DNA of 64,000 bases, taken from contig NZ_QNQU01000032.1 in assembly GCF_003315595.1 (NCBI RefSeq), positions 1 to 64,000 on the forward strand. Reading direction: 5' to 3'. Both the position numbers and the translations under genes were made by a program. Positions 35,584 through 43,543 of the stretch are shown in pieces. This stretch comes from Pedobacter miscanthi (GTDB lineage Bacteria; Bacteroidota; Bacteroidia; Sphingobacteriales; Sphingobacteriaceae). The number at the start of each line of letters is the position of its first letter. Positions within the stretch are counted from its first letter, which is position 1. The notes under the pieces were generated by a model that had not been told where the DNA came from, made no database searches, and saw only the letters and a list, made by a program, of their open reading frames with translations.

Positions 35584-36029
35584 AAAAATGTATTGAGGTT
35601 TTCCGTGAGTGAAACTTTCCAAGAAGTAGAGCCCGGCTTGTAAAATATAGTTTTTAGGTAAATGTTGCTAAAATCCTCTGAAAAAGATTTATGCCATTCC
35701 TCAAGCGACGAGGTCTTTCCATTTTCACCAAAAGAATCATATTGGGTAATGATAATGACCTTTGCCTTTCTTTTCTTGCGCTTAATCTCCCGTAAAATAT
35801 CGCGGCCTGCCATTGGCCTGTGTTTATAGCCATCTTCTCCCGGACGAATATCATAGTTGGGAAGTTGCATGTCGAGTAGGATGACGTCAAAATCATCTTT
35901 TAAGATCAGTTTTAGGCCAGATTGGTAGGACATCCTGTTGTCTACTACGGTCTGAGCATACTCAAGCTTGAGGAAATCGGCGATAACCTTTAATTTAATA
36001 GGATCATCTTCTATGATTAGAATTTTCAT
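35580..36029 (-). CDS. dtcB: Detocs stand-alone receiver protein (DtcB-like)
   Basis: The ATG at 36029 is one base past the dtcA stop codon; the longer frame from 36068 overlaps dtcA and adds residues unlike a receiver. It encodes 149 residues forming a single CheY-like domain: acidic pair in IIEDD, phospho-acceptor Asp53 (VILLDMQLP), and conserved Lys131 (FYKPGS). A long insert (about residues 58-72) follows the acceptor loop. There is no output domain. In Detocs, DtcB takes phosphate from the kinase and acts as a buffer that prevents accidental activation of the effector. The middle position in the operon fits. Confidence 0.88.
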   Translation of the reverse strand: MKILIIEDDPIKLKVIADFLKLEYAQTVVDNRMSYQSGLKLILKDDFDVILLDMQLPNYDIRPGEDGYKHRPMAGRDILREIKRKKRKAKVIIITQYDSFGENGKTSSLEEWHKSFSEDFSNIYLKTIFYKPGSTSWKVSLTENLNTFL

Positions 36030-36030
36030 A

Positions 36031-39000
36031 TTATTCAAGTATCTGTAGTCCCTTAATATCAAACTCAATTTTGGTAGTGAAAATGTGTGCCCCCTCGACT
36101 TCTGAGAGCTGAAGGTCTATGTTATTGGCCTTGCGTTTAAGATCATGCTTGAGGGTCTTTTTTATCTTCGGAACACCCGTTCCTCCTTCCTTATTAATGC
36201 GTTCATAGGTAACATCAGCTTTTATTTTCTCCCTTGTTGCCAATATTCTTTCCTGCACTTGTCCTAAATAAGTTAAATCACTCATTATGTTGTTCTTTAC
36301 TATAATTGTGATCTGATCTCCCTCTTGTTTGACATCAATAGATATCCAAAGTTCTTCAGAAGCAAGCTTAGAATGCTTGATGGCATTATCGAGCAGATAA
36401 TAAAGGATATCTGTGAAATAAGGAAAGAGGTCACCATCAAACCTTAAATAACAATCGATATCGTATCTAATATTAGCATCCTTAAATAAGGGGTTGATAG
36501 TCTGCAGAGTATTAACACTTGATTCTGCTAGTACAGAAAAATCAAATTCCTCGATAATCTTCTTATTGCTTCTGTTAAACCATTCTGAGATGTTACCTAT
36601 TTCAACTACGATCGCCGTCCTGCAATTAGTGATGGTCGATATAAGCTCTTGTAGAATAATGGATAGAGCAGTACTGCCCTTGATATTTATAGAATTAACC
36701 CTTGTTTCCAATTCATCAAAAACAGTTTCAATCTTAGATATAAGTTGATTGTTAAGATATAGCTTAATAGAGTTGAGACTGGTCTCGGTTCTTCGCCATA
36801 GCTCCTGTATAACCTGCTCAATAAAAAGATCATACTCCTTGATAGAACCAAATCTTACGCTAAAGAGTTCCAAGAGCTGATTTCGGTCGTATGAAAAATC
36901 GAAGAGCCCATTTGTTCCGTTGCTCATTTCGGTAATGATCTGGATAGTCTGAAGTTTTAATGTTTCAGCAATCTTATCTATTGCCTTAGAAAAAGTATTG
37001 AACGCCTCATTCAATATTTCATAGTCCTCATTATCTATGTCATACATACGAGATAGCCAGAAATCATTGGGGATGTAAGCGTTTTCTATTTCATCTCTAA
37101 CGGTTATAAGGTGATTTGTTTCAAATACGCTTCTGATTTGGCCCAATAGAGTGCCATGTCTGATGCGCATGCTTAAATAGGTGTCAAGCCCGTGATCCTT
37201 GTCAAAGATAAAACGATCACGGACCTTTAAAAAAGCTTCTTGAAAATGGAGAAAGCGACTATAGCTTGTCAGTTTTACATTTTCAAGATCCTCTTGGGTA
37301 AAGTCATTTGGATCCTCTGGATTATCAACATAGTAAACGAGCATCTTTCCTACAGAATCAACAATCTTATTAAGTTGGTCTATGGGTAGAGCTGCAATCT
37401 CAATATTACGATTAAAATTTTCCCTAAGTTCTTTTTGAAGGCCCTCCTTTAGACTTGGCACATCAACATAAATCTTGCTATAGTTGATTTGCTTAATTCC
37501 CTTTCTAACCAATATTTTTCTAAGTAAATCCGATATTTCTGATTCTATATCCAGATGATCGTCTACCTTGTCGAGTAAAAAATTACAGATTTCCAGTCTT
37601 TCCAGATCCAATTCCTCCTGGTTCTCAAATTCAGGACTTGAGTGTAGAACATCATGTGTGCAGACGTTCATAAGGAACCCGAGATCACGCTTATCGTAGT
37701 CCTCATAAGACTGAATCAAATCTCTGGGCTTTTCATAGCCTAAAATAGAGATATAGTTATCATAGCTAACGTAAAGATCATAAGACTCAATACTTTCCTT
37801 ATAGTAGGCTAGGTAGATAGGTAGACAAACATTTCCTTGAAGACGTTCATCTTCAGTATCGATAACAATCTTCAGCAACGCAGGATTGAAAAAGCGCATT
37901 TTGAAGTGTGGATGCTTTGTTACAGAGTCAACAGCTAATTCTAATGCTGATCCGATGGAATCCATTTGAATCAAGCAATTAAATTTGCCAATGAGAATAT
38001 CAAGAACCATATGCAGTGAGCCATGTGTAGAGATAAATTCTTTACAGGAGAAAATATGCTCGTAAACACGTAGCGCTTCCTTAAGCATTAGCTTGTTTTT
38101 GAGGACGATAGCATGGTATTTCAGTTCACGAATAGTAAATTCGGAGAGTCGTTCCATATCTATGGGATCATCAAGACCATTGATCAGGCTGATGGTGGCG
38201 TGATTTTCACCAGATTTTCTGAAGCGGTCAAGATATGCCGCCTGCGAACGTTTATCTAGGTATTGGTATAAAGCAGGATTGGATTGACGGGAATTGGCAA
38301 CATAGAATCTAAAAAAATCAATTTCTCCATAAGAGGGAAATCTGTAAGGCAATTCCTCATTGAGAACTTGAAAAAGCCCCACCGCCAAAGGTTGGTTCCC
38401 CAGTTGATGGATGAGTTTGAATATATCAAAGTAAGATTCCTGATCGAAAGTATTGTCTTTACTTAGCAGGTGGTAAAGTAGGAAGACAACTTGATCAAGA
38501 ACACAATCTTCAGCCCCAAATTTGCTTGGAATCAGGGAGAGATTGATATTGGATTTCACGTATAAAAGAATGGCATGAAATGAATTGGGATCCTGTGGTA
38601 TCAATCGCTGAGCGATTTCAATAACTAACGAATACTGACTCAGGGTATATGCATCAGTGAGTGCCAAAAACTGCTCATCAAGTGAAGAAACCTCCTGAAA
38701 TTGTCCCAAGAGGTTACAAAGGATATTAAGCTCTGGGTCATTTATCGCATTTGCTACTTTTAGAATACTTGATTTCCAGATTGGACTTGTGAAATCAGGT
38801 TTTTTTTCACTAAACTTAATTTTTGCTAGTTGCTTAAAAGTGATAAATCTGTCAATGATCGAAAGCCTTCCATCTATATAAAGTATAAATTCAGGATTCT
38901 CATAATCGAATTTTCGAAAGAAATCAACTTTGAAATAGACATAGTCTTGGAGACTATTGCCAACCATTTTTATGTAATTGTCTATAAAAACCTCATATTG

Positions 39001-39579
39001 TGAGGCTGAGATGTTTCTTTCAGCCCTGATACTCGTGTAATGAACATTAAAATTGGTAATGGTAGATAAATTACTAGATAAAAACTGGCTCAATAAATCT
39101 TTATTTCCAACAAAGCCCCTTTCCGCCTCGGCAAGAAATAGCTTTTGTTGCATTGACCATACGGAGTAGGATATTTTGACATCTATTTCATCAACGATTT
39201 CTCTTGCTCGAGTATAGTTACCTAATAAGAAGTGCTGATTATATTCTCGCTCACGTTCGACAAAAAATGTCAAATCGGAATTGTAATCTACCAAAAATCG
39301 AGTAATCCAACTAATTTCCTTACCTGGGATATTCATAAATATACCTGGCTCCTTGAATAGCTCGCTAAGTTCCAATGCTATTGGATACGCTGTTACAAAA
39401 TTGAATACATCATCATCAAGTGCTTCAATTACCTTAACTGCCTCAGATGCGGACAGGGAGTACTTTAAATGCCTTAATAGAAAATCCTTATGAATATCTC
39501 CTGGTACTGAACCTGTTTTAAGTAGCTTAATGTAATCCCTAGATAAAGTTCTAGTCTTGGATGATTTTTTAACATGCAT
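36031..39579 (-). CDS. dtcA: Detocs sensor histidine kinase (DtcA-like)
   Basis: A very large cytoplasmic protein of 1182 residues with no membrane segment or signal. Roughly the first 700 residues are alpha-helical and TPR-like, the presumed phage-sensing part. The C-terminal 190 residues are a GHKL ATPase domain with N-box LLDNAIKHSK (Asn1065) and G2 box KEGGTGVPKIKK (1130-1141). No standard H-box precedes it closely; the best candidate for the phospho-accepting His is His808 in MRIRHGTLLGQIR. It starts the operon and feeds dtcB and dtcC. The long N-terminal sensor matches the described DtcA layout. Confidence 0.85.
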   Translation of the reverse strand: MHVKKSSKTRTLSRDYIKLLKTGSVPGDIHKDFLLRHLKYSLSASEAVKVIEALDDDVFNFVTAYPIALELSELFKEPGIFMNIPGKEISWITRFLVDYNSDLTFFVEREREYNQHFLLGNYTRAREIVDEIDVKISYSVWSMQQKLFLAEAERGFVGNKDLLSQFLSSNLSTITNFNVHYTSIRAERNISASQYEVFIDNYIKMVGNSLQDYVYFKVDFFRKFDYENPEFILYIDGRLSIIDRFITFKQLAKIKFSEKKPDFTSPIWKSSILKVANAINDPELNILCNLLGQFQEVSSLDEQFLALTDAYTLSQYSLVIEIAQRLIPQDPNSFHAILLYVKSNINLSLIPSKFGAEDCVLDQVVFLLYHLLSKDNTFDQESYFDIFKLIHQLGNQPLAVGLFQVLNEELPYRFPSYGEIDFFRFYVANSRQSNPALYQYLDKRSQAAYLDRFRKSGENHATISLINGLDDPIDMERLSEFTIRELKYHAIVLKNKLMLKEALRVYEHIFSCKEFISTHGSLHMVLDILIGKFNCLIQMDSIGSALELAVDSVTKHPHFKMRFFNPALLKIVIDTEDERLQGNVCLPIYLAYYKESIESYDLYVSYDNYISILGYEKPRDLIQSYEDYDKRDLGFLMNVCTHDVLHSSPEFENQEELDLERLEICNFLLDKVDDHLDIESEISDLLRKILVRKGIKQINYSKIYVDVPSLKEGLQKELRENFNRNIEIAALPIDQLNKIVDSVGKMLVYYVDNPEDPNDFTQEDLENVKLTSYSRFLHFQEAFLKVRDRFIFDKDHGLDTYLSMRIRHGTLLGQIRSVFETNHLITVRDEIENAYIPNDFWLSRMYDIDNEDYEILNEAFNTFSKAIDKIAETLKLQTIQIITEMSNGTNGLFDFSYDRNQLLELFSVRFGSIKEYDLFIEQVIQELWRRTETSLNSIKLYLNNQLISKIETVFDELETRVNSINIKGSTALSIILQELISTITNCRTAIVVEIGNISEWFNRSNKKIIEEFDFSVLAESSVNTLQTINPLFKDANIRYDIDCYLRFDGDLFPYFTDILYYLLDNAIKHSKLASEELWISIDVKQEGDQITIIVKNNIMSDLTYLGQVQERILATREKIKADVTYERINKEGGTGVPKIKKTLKHDLKRKANNIDLQLSEVEGAHIFTTKIEFDIKGLQILE

Positions 39580-40012
39580 TCGAGGCGTAATTTTGATAGT
39601 TAATATGACTAAAGTGATGAAATTATCGCTAAAATAAAGGTTTTTAAATGAAATTTGTTCTTAGGGAAAAACTAGTTGCTCATTAACCAATTAAAAAAGA
39701 CTTTACGCATATTTCATTATCAGATTTTAATTGATTTTCTTAAGTCAAATTCCAAAGCTCTATTTTATAATAAAAGGCATTAACAAATTTTGCTTATTTG
39801 GATTGGCAGATTTGACATTTATAGAGCAGTAAAATTAATATCTGTAACTATCAGCGCCTTGGTACCCTCGTTAATATCACTAATTATGACTATGGTTCAG
39901 GAAAATAAAGAAAGGAATGAGTAATTGGAAAAACATTAACAGTTACTTTATAAGTGTTTGGTAAGCTCCCCCTGTTTTTCAGACTAATGGTAATATCATG
40001 TAAATGAACATT
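39580..40012. other. AT-rich intergenic region upstream of the Detocs operon
   Basis: About 430 bp without a credible gene on either strand. It must contain the leftward promoter of the Detocs operon, but no clear minus-strand TAnnTTTG was identified close to the dtcA start. Confidence 0.5.
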
Positions 40013-40258
40013 TCAATCCCATTCTTCTTCTGGGCGCAATTTAAGTCCTTCACATAGAAATTCAACAATTTCATTATATTTAACTTCTAGTGCTAAAGCA
40101 ATCAGGTATATTTCTTCGATAGAAGGTTTAGATTTAATATCAATGTGCAATTTGCTAATCCTATCCTTAGAAATCCCTGTTCTACGTGAAAGTTTAGCCT
40201 GACTTAAGGGCTTTTTAGATAAATAAAGCCCGAGCTTTGTTAATGTTTCTTTTCCCAC
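40013..40258 (-). CDS. XRE-family helix-turn-helix regulator
   Basis: An 81-residue Cro/CI-type DNA-binding protein. The helix-turn-helix is QAKLSRRTGISKDRISKLHI (about residues 19-38), followed by SIEEIYLIALALEVKYNEI, the usual XRE third and fourth helices. It has no other domain. It lies between the Detocs operon and the sigma factor/Cas12f-like module. Two GTAATTAC palindromes 70-105 bp upstream are candidate operators, so it may control itself and whatever is transcribed rightward from 40339. Confidence 0.88.
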   Translation of the reverse strand: MGKETLTKLGLYLSKKPLSQAKLSRRTGISKDRISKLHIDIKSKPSIEEIYLIALALEVKYNEIVEFLCEGLKLRPEEEWD

Positions 40259-40327
40259 ACATCTTTTGATTGATCAGAATAAATTTAAGCCATGAAAAAT
40301 TTAGTTGGGAATTTATTTGTATATGAA

Positions 40328-40361
40328 TGTAATTACTCTATATTTGTATGTAATTACTCTA
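40328..40361. promoter_or_regulatory. Paired operator candidate for the XRE regulator, with embedded promoter
   Basis: TGTAATTACTCTA occurs at 40328-40340 and 40349-40361, a 21-bp period (two helical turns), and each contains the palindrome GTAATTAC. A plus-strand promoter element TATATTTG (40339-40346) lies between them, so binding would block rightward transcription. Confidence 0.6.
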
Positions 40362-40503
40362 CAAATTTATATTTTAAACATTTAAAATTAATTAATACGT
40401 TCTGTTAGGAACGTATATGGATTTATTCACGAGTCTTGTCAACGAAAACTAGCACTTTTAAACGACGCAAGATGATAGGAGTAAACCCATAACTGTTATT
40501 GTG

Positions 40504-40511
40504 TATATTTG
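40504..40511 (+). promoter_or_regulatory. Promoter -7 element upstream of the sigma/Cas12f-like module
   Basis: TATATTTG, an exact TAnnTTTG match on the plus strand. No good -33 TTG is at the usual distance. It could start a transcript through 40.5-43 kb. Confidence 0.5.
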
Positions 40512-40587
40512 CACAATCTGCAGGGATGGGTTCCTATTGATGCTGCGTCTTGGTTCTAGTGCTAGTACCTCGTTGTCAGCAGAAAAT

Positions 40588-40779
40588 ATGGCCCAACCTG
40601 TGGTATTTTCGAAAGACTCGTATACACTACGAGGAATGGAAAAACAACATAGAATATTAACCCCAATCATCCTTACTTTTGTAAAAAAGTTAGGAGAGGG
40701 TTGTGTTGTTTTAGGCTTGCCAAATCCAGCTCAGTCTGCAAAACAGCTTTTTCAATTAATCATAAAAAGCCCTGTTTGA
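40588..40779 (+). CDS. Doubtful small ORF or non-coding transcript
   Basis: An open frame runs from 40501 to 40779. The first ATG that does not overlap the TATATTTG promoter and is in a likely coding stretch is at 40588 (MAQPVVFSKDSYTLRGMEKQ), giving about 63 residues. No motif, signal or membrane segment is seen. The opposite strand is also open in part (40458-40670). It may be a gene remnant or part of a structured RNA upstream of the sigma gene. I keep it as a weak call. Confidence 0.25.
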   Translation: MAQPVVFSKDSYTLRGMEKQHRILTPIILTFVKKLGEGCVVLGLPNPAQSAKQLFQLIIKSPV

Positions 40780-40920
40780 GGTACTGGGACATGCTTCTTA
40801 TGACCAGTATAATTTTAAGTTGGTAATAAGAATAAGCAATTTAAAAAAGTAGGGTTTCTTTTAGCCTTGTTTTGTAACCGAAACCATTCAGCCAACATTT
40901 TCACATCGACTACAAACTTC

Positions 40921-41163
40921 ATGAAACAAACGATAAAAATAATCGTGATGGCTATGCTATGTCTTTTTGGCAAGAATGTACAAGCAAGATTAAAGGCTCA
41001 AGTTTTAGCAAAAAAATTAAATAGATTATTGGCAATCCCCACGCTTGAGGGGCTTAAGTTCATGGCGGTATTTAGTCTTAACACCAGCCCTTCTATAATT
41101 AAAAGTAGGTTTAATATCATAGTTGTGAGGTCCGATTCCATCGGTCATTTACAAATATTTTAG
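40921..41163 (+). CDS. Small putative exported protein
   Basis: From the ATG at 40921, 80 residues beginning with a plausible signal peptide (MKQTIKIIVMAMLCLFGKNV, then QA). The remainder (RLKAQVLAKKLNRLLAIPTL and onward) has no recognised motif. It ends 11 bp before the sigma factor gene, so it would lie in the same transcript. It could equally be a degraded gene or a leader region. Confidence 0.35.
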   Translation: MKQTIKIIVMAMLCLFGKNVQARLKAQVLAKKLNRLLAIPTLEGLKFMAVFSLNTSPSIIKSRFNIIVVRSDSIGHLQIF

Positions 41164-41174
41164 ATAAGATCATT

Positions 41175-41984
41175 ATGGAACAAATAAAACTAAACCCAAG
41201 CCGGGCTATAAATTTCACCAAATTCAAGGAAGGCAATGAGAAGGGGCTTGAGTTTTTCTATAAACTATTATATCCACGGACATATTATTATGGCTTCAGG
41301 TACATAAAAGATGACGTAAATGCGGGATGTATCGTAAATGAAGCATTCTTGAGGCTTTGGTTATCCAGAAAAGTTATTATCTGCCCAGAGCATATCGAGA
41401 CTTTTGTAAGAAAACTGACTTCAGATGGCTGCAGGGCATACTTTAAAACTTCATCAAGCAGGTTCCAGCGGAATATGCTGCGGCTGGATGAAATTGAAAA
41501 CTATCAGGACTTTTTGGGCGGATATGATCCTACTCATGATGATGAAACGGATATCCTTTATCATCATGAACGAGGGGAAGAAGAAAAAAAACAATGGGAT
41601 CGGGTTGAAGCAGTTCTACCGAATCTCAGCCAAGACCAACAACTTTTTATCAGGCTCTGCATAAAATATTCCTTTGATTATAGCCAGATGGCCTGGCATA
41701 TTGGTGGTATCTCTGATTATCAAGTAGCGAGAAAGGTGGAGAAAACGCTCGAATGCTTAAAGGCGGTTATCAACGATACGGAAAAACTCAATAAAATTGA
41801 AAAGACCAGTAAGTTCAGGTTCGAGGGTGATGTCAGTGAAGAGCAGTCCGCTATCCTCCAGATGCGCTATGAACTCCAGTACAGCTTCAATGAGATAGCT
41901 ATGGCCCTAAACCTTGATCAGGGATATATCCAGCAGGCTTTCGCTGCCGCTTCACTTAAAATCCGCAAAACAAAAATCACATGA
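41175..41984 (+). CDS. Sigma-70-family factor with two region-4-like domains
   Basis: A 269-residue ECF-like sigma factor that is longer than the usual 180-200. Residues about 13-80 resemble sigma region 2 (FTKFKEGNEKGLEFFYKLLY, then VNEAFLRLWLSR). Residues about 141-198 form a region-4-like helix-turn-helix (LPNLSQDQQLFIRLC), and a second one lies at 218-264 (SEEQSAILQMRYELQYSFNE, then IAMALNLDQGYI). The Cas12f-like gene starts one base after its stop codon, which implies co-translation. In reported dCas12f/sigma systems of Bacteroidota the guide RNA-bound protein recruits the sigma factor to promoters. That role is inferred here from the gene pair. Confidence 0.82.
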   Translation: MEQIKLNPSRAINFTKFKEGNEKGLEFFYKLLYPRTYYYGFRYIKDDVNAGCIVNEAFLRLWLSRKVIICPEHIETFVRKLTSDGCRAYFKTSSSRFQRNMLRLDEIENYQDFLGGYDPTHDDETDILYHHERGEEEKKQWDRVEAVLPNLSQDQQLFIRLCIKYSFDYSQMAWHIGGISDYQVARKVEKTLECLKAVINDTEKLNKIEKTSKFRFEGDVSEEQSAILQMRYELQYSFNEIAMALNLDQGYIQQAFAAASLKIRKTKIT

Positions 41985-41985
41985 T

Positions 41986-43083
41986 ATGGAAAAGACAAGA
42001 ATGGTTGTTATCCGTAAGATACAGTTGCTGATCGATTCCGAAGATCAGGAGGTGATCAAAAATGCAATCGGTCAATTGTATAACTGGCAGTGGATCTGTT
42101 TCCGTGCAGCTAATATGATCATGAGCCACCTTTTCATCCAGGAAAAGGTGAGGGATTTCTTTTACCTGACCGAGGAGATCAGGCTAAAGATAGCTGATGA
42201 GAAGAAGCAGGAGAACGGAATCCTTAAATGCTCACGGGAGAGCACAACATACACACTGCTGTCAAAGCATTTCAAAGGACAGATCCCTACAAACATTTTG
42301 AGCCACCTTAACCATACCCTGCTGTCTTACTTCAGTAAAGAAAAGGATGCGTATTGGAAAGGGGAAAGATCCCTTAGGAACTACAAGCGGAATATAGCAA
42401 TGCCGTTCGGTGCCAGGGTAATTTTCAAAATGGCCAAAACAGCCGACAGGAGGAATTTCACTTTCAGGCTTTTCCGGATCCCCTTTAAAACCTATCTGGG
42501 AAAAGACAGGTCAGATAAGAAAATGGTTCTTGAAAGGATTATGGAGGGAACATTAAAGCTGCTTGCCAGCCATATACAGCTGGACAAAGGAAAGATATTT
42601 CTGCTGGCAGCCATAGAAGAGGAAAAGGAACAGCACACTCTGGATCCTGCCATTATCGCCGAGGCCTCACTGTCGATCGAGCACCCGGTAACCGTAAAGA
42701 TCGGTAACTATGAGCATGCCATCGGCAACAGGGAAGAATTACTCCACCGCAGGCTGGCGATACGGTCGGCTGTTGACAGGGTGAAAAAAGCGGTGGCTTT
42801 TAACCGCGGAGGCCACGGTAAAAAACGGAAGGCGAAAAGTATAGAGGATTATCGGCACATGGAAAAGCGGTATGTTGAGCAAAAATTGCACGTTTACAGC
42901 AGGATGCTGATCGATTTCTGCGTGAAACACCGGGCAGCAACGCTACTTTTGATCAACCAGCAGGAAAAAGAAGAAATTGCAAAGGAGGACCACTACCTGT
43001 TACAGAACTGGAGCTATTACAGTTTAAAGGATAAGATCAGCTTTAAGGCTGCGAAAGCGGGTATTCAGGTTATCGTTGAATAA
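41986..43083 (+). CDS. Nuclease-dead Cas12f/TnpB-like protein
   Basis: The ATG at 41986 follows the sigma stop codon by one base: 365 residues. The N-terminal half (KIQLLIDSEDQE, NWQWICFRAANMIMSHLF, GQIPTNILSHLN, YWKGERSLRNYKRN) resembles the WED/REC part of compact Cas12f proteins. The C-terminal half matches the RuvC region: HRRLAIRSAVDRVKKAV, GGHGKKRKAKSIEDYRHMEK, then NWSYYSLKDKISFKAAKAGI. The catalytic Glu position is Ile323 or Asn324, no RuvC-I Asp is visible before HRRLAIR, and the protein stops where RuvC-III and the zinc ribbon would begin. It should bind a guide RNA and target DNA without cutting. Confidence 0.82.
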   Translation: MEKTRMVVIRKIQLLIDSEDQEVIKNAIGQLYNWQWICFRAANMIMSHLFIQEKVRDFFYLTEEIRLKIADEKKQENGILKCSRESTTYTLLSKHFKGQIPTNILSHLNHTLLSYFSKEKDAYWKGERSLRNYKRNIAMPFGARVIFKMAKTADRRNFTFRLFRIPFKTYLGKDRSDKKMVLERIMEGTLKLLASHIQLDKGKIFLLAAIEEEKEQHTLDPAIIAEASLSIEHPVTVKIGNYEHAIGNREELLHRRLAIRSAVDRVKKAVAFNRGGHGKKRKAKSIEDYRHMEKRYVEQKLHVYSRMLIDFCVKHRAATLLLINQQEKEEIAKEDHYLLQNWSYYSLKDKISFKAAKAGIQVIVE

Positions 43084-43543
43084 AATTGAAACGGGTTTCC
43101 TTGGAAACACTGTTTTAAAAATATAAGAGGCTGCTTGTACAGCCGTAGGGTGAGCATATTTCTGTGTCTCACTGACTGTTTTATTTGGCCATAAAACTGA
43201 CAGGATTGCGTCAGATTTTACCCATTTTAAAATTAGGATACAACTACTATGGTTTTTCGCAAGTGCATTTTCCAGGTTGGAACTGGAGCGAAACCCTTTG
43301 ACAGGCCAAATGCCGGCCCACTATTATTGGTGGCAAATTAATTATTACGGCTGCCTGTACATAGGGAGGGCAGGTCGTACCCGCTAAGAAGTTAACTGAT
43401 CATGCAATATGCGGTAACTGCTGCGCCCCGGGAATTTCTTCCGTAAATGCGAAAGCTAAAACAGAGGAGGGTATGTGGGGAGGGGTTTTTGCAGGCCGCA
43501 AATGCGCGGTGGGGATTGGCATAACAGCCGCCTCAGATTATTT
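43084..43543 (+). ncRNA. Candidate guide-RNA locus downstream of the Cas12f-like gene
   Basis: 460 bp with no gene, between the Cas12f-like gene and the converging relaxase gene, richer in G and C than the flanking intergenic DNA. It has a hairpin GTTTCC-TT-GGAAAC (43095-43108), and GGCTGCTTGTACAGCC folds on itself. The motif GGCTGCYTGTACA ... TAGGG occurs twice (43129-43152 and 43349-43367, 220 bp apart). Compact Cas12 and TnpB guide RNAs are often encoded right after the protein gene, so a guide RNA here is a reasonable inference. No guide or target was identified by eye. Confidence 0.4.

Noticed and set aside
40458..40670. Minus-strand frame of 70 codons opposite the doubtful small ORF.
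   Set aside because: No motif and no promoter on that strand; the plus-strand TATATTTG makes rightward transcription more likely.
43406..43416. AATATGCGGTA in the candidate guide-RNA region also occurs at 6958-6968 before the second susC, suggesting a guide-target match.
   Set aside because: Eleven matching bases are expected by chance several times over in a window of this size, and the match overlaps the DeoR-type box. It is not evidence of a guide.
43084..43543. CRISPR array next to the Cas12f-like gene.
   Set aside because: The only repeated motif occurs twice 220 bp apart and imperfectly. There is no regular repeat-spacer pattern here or elsewhere in the window.
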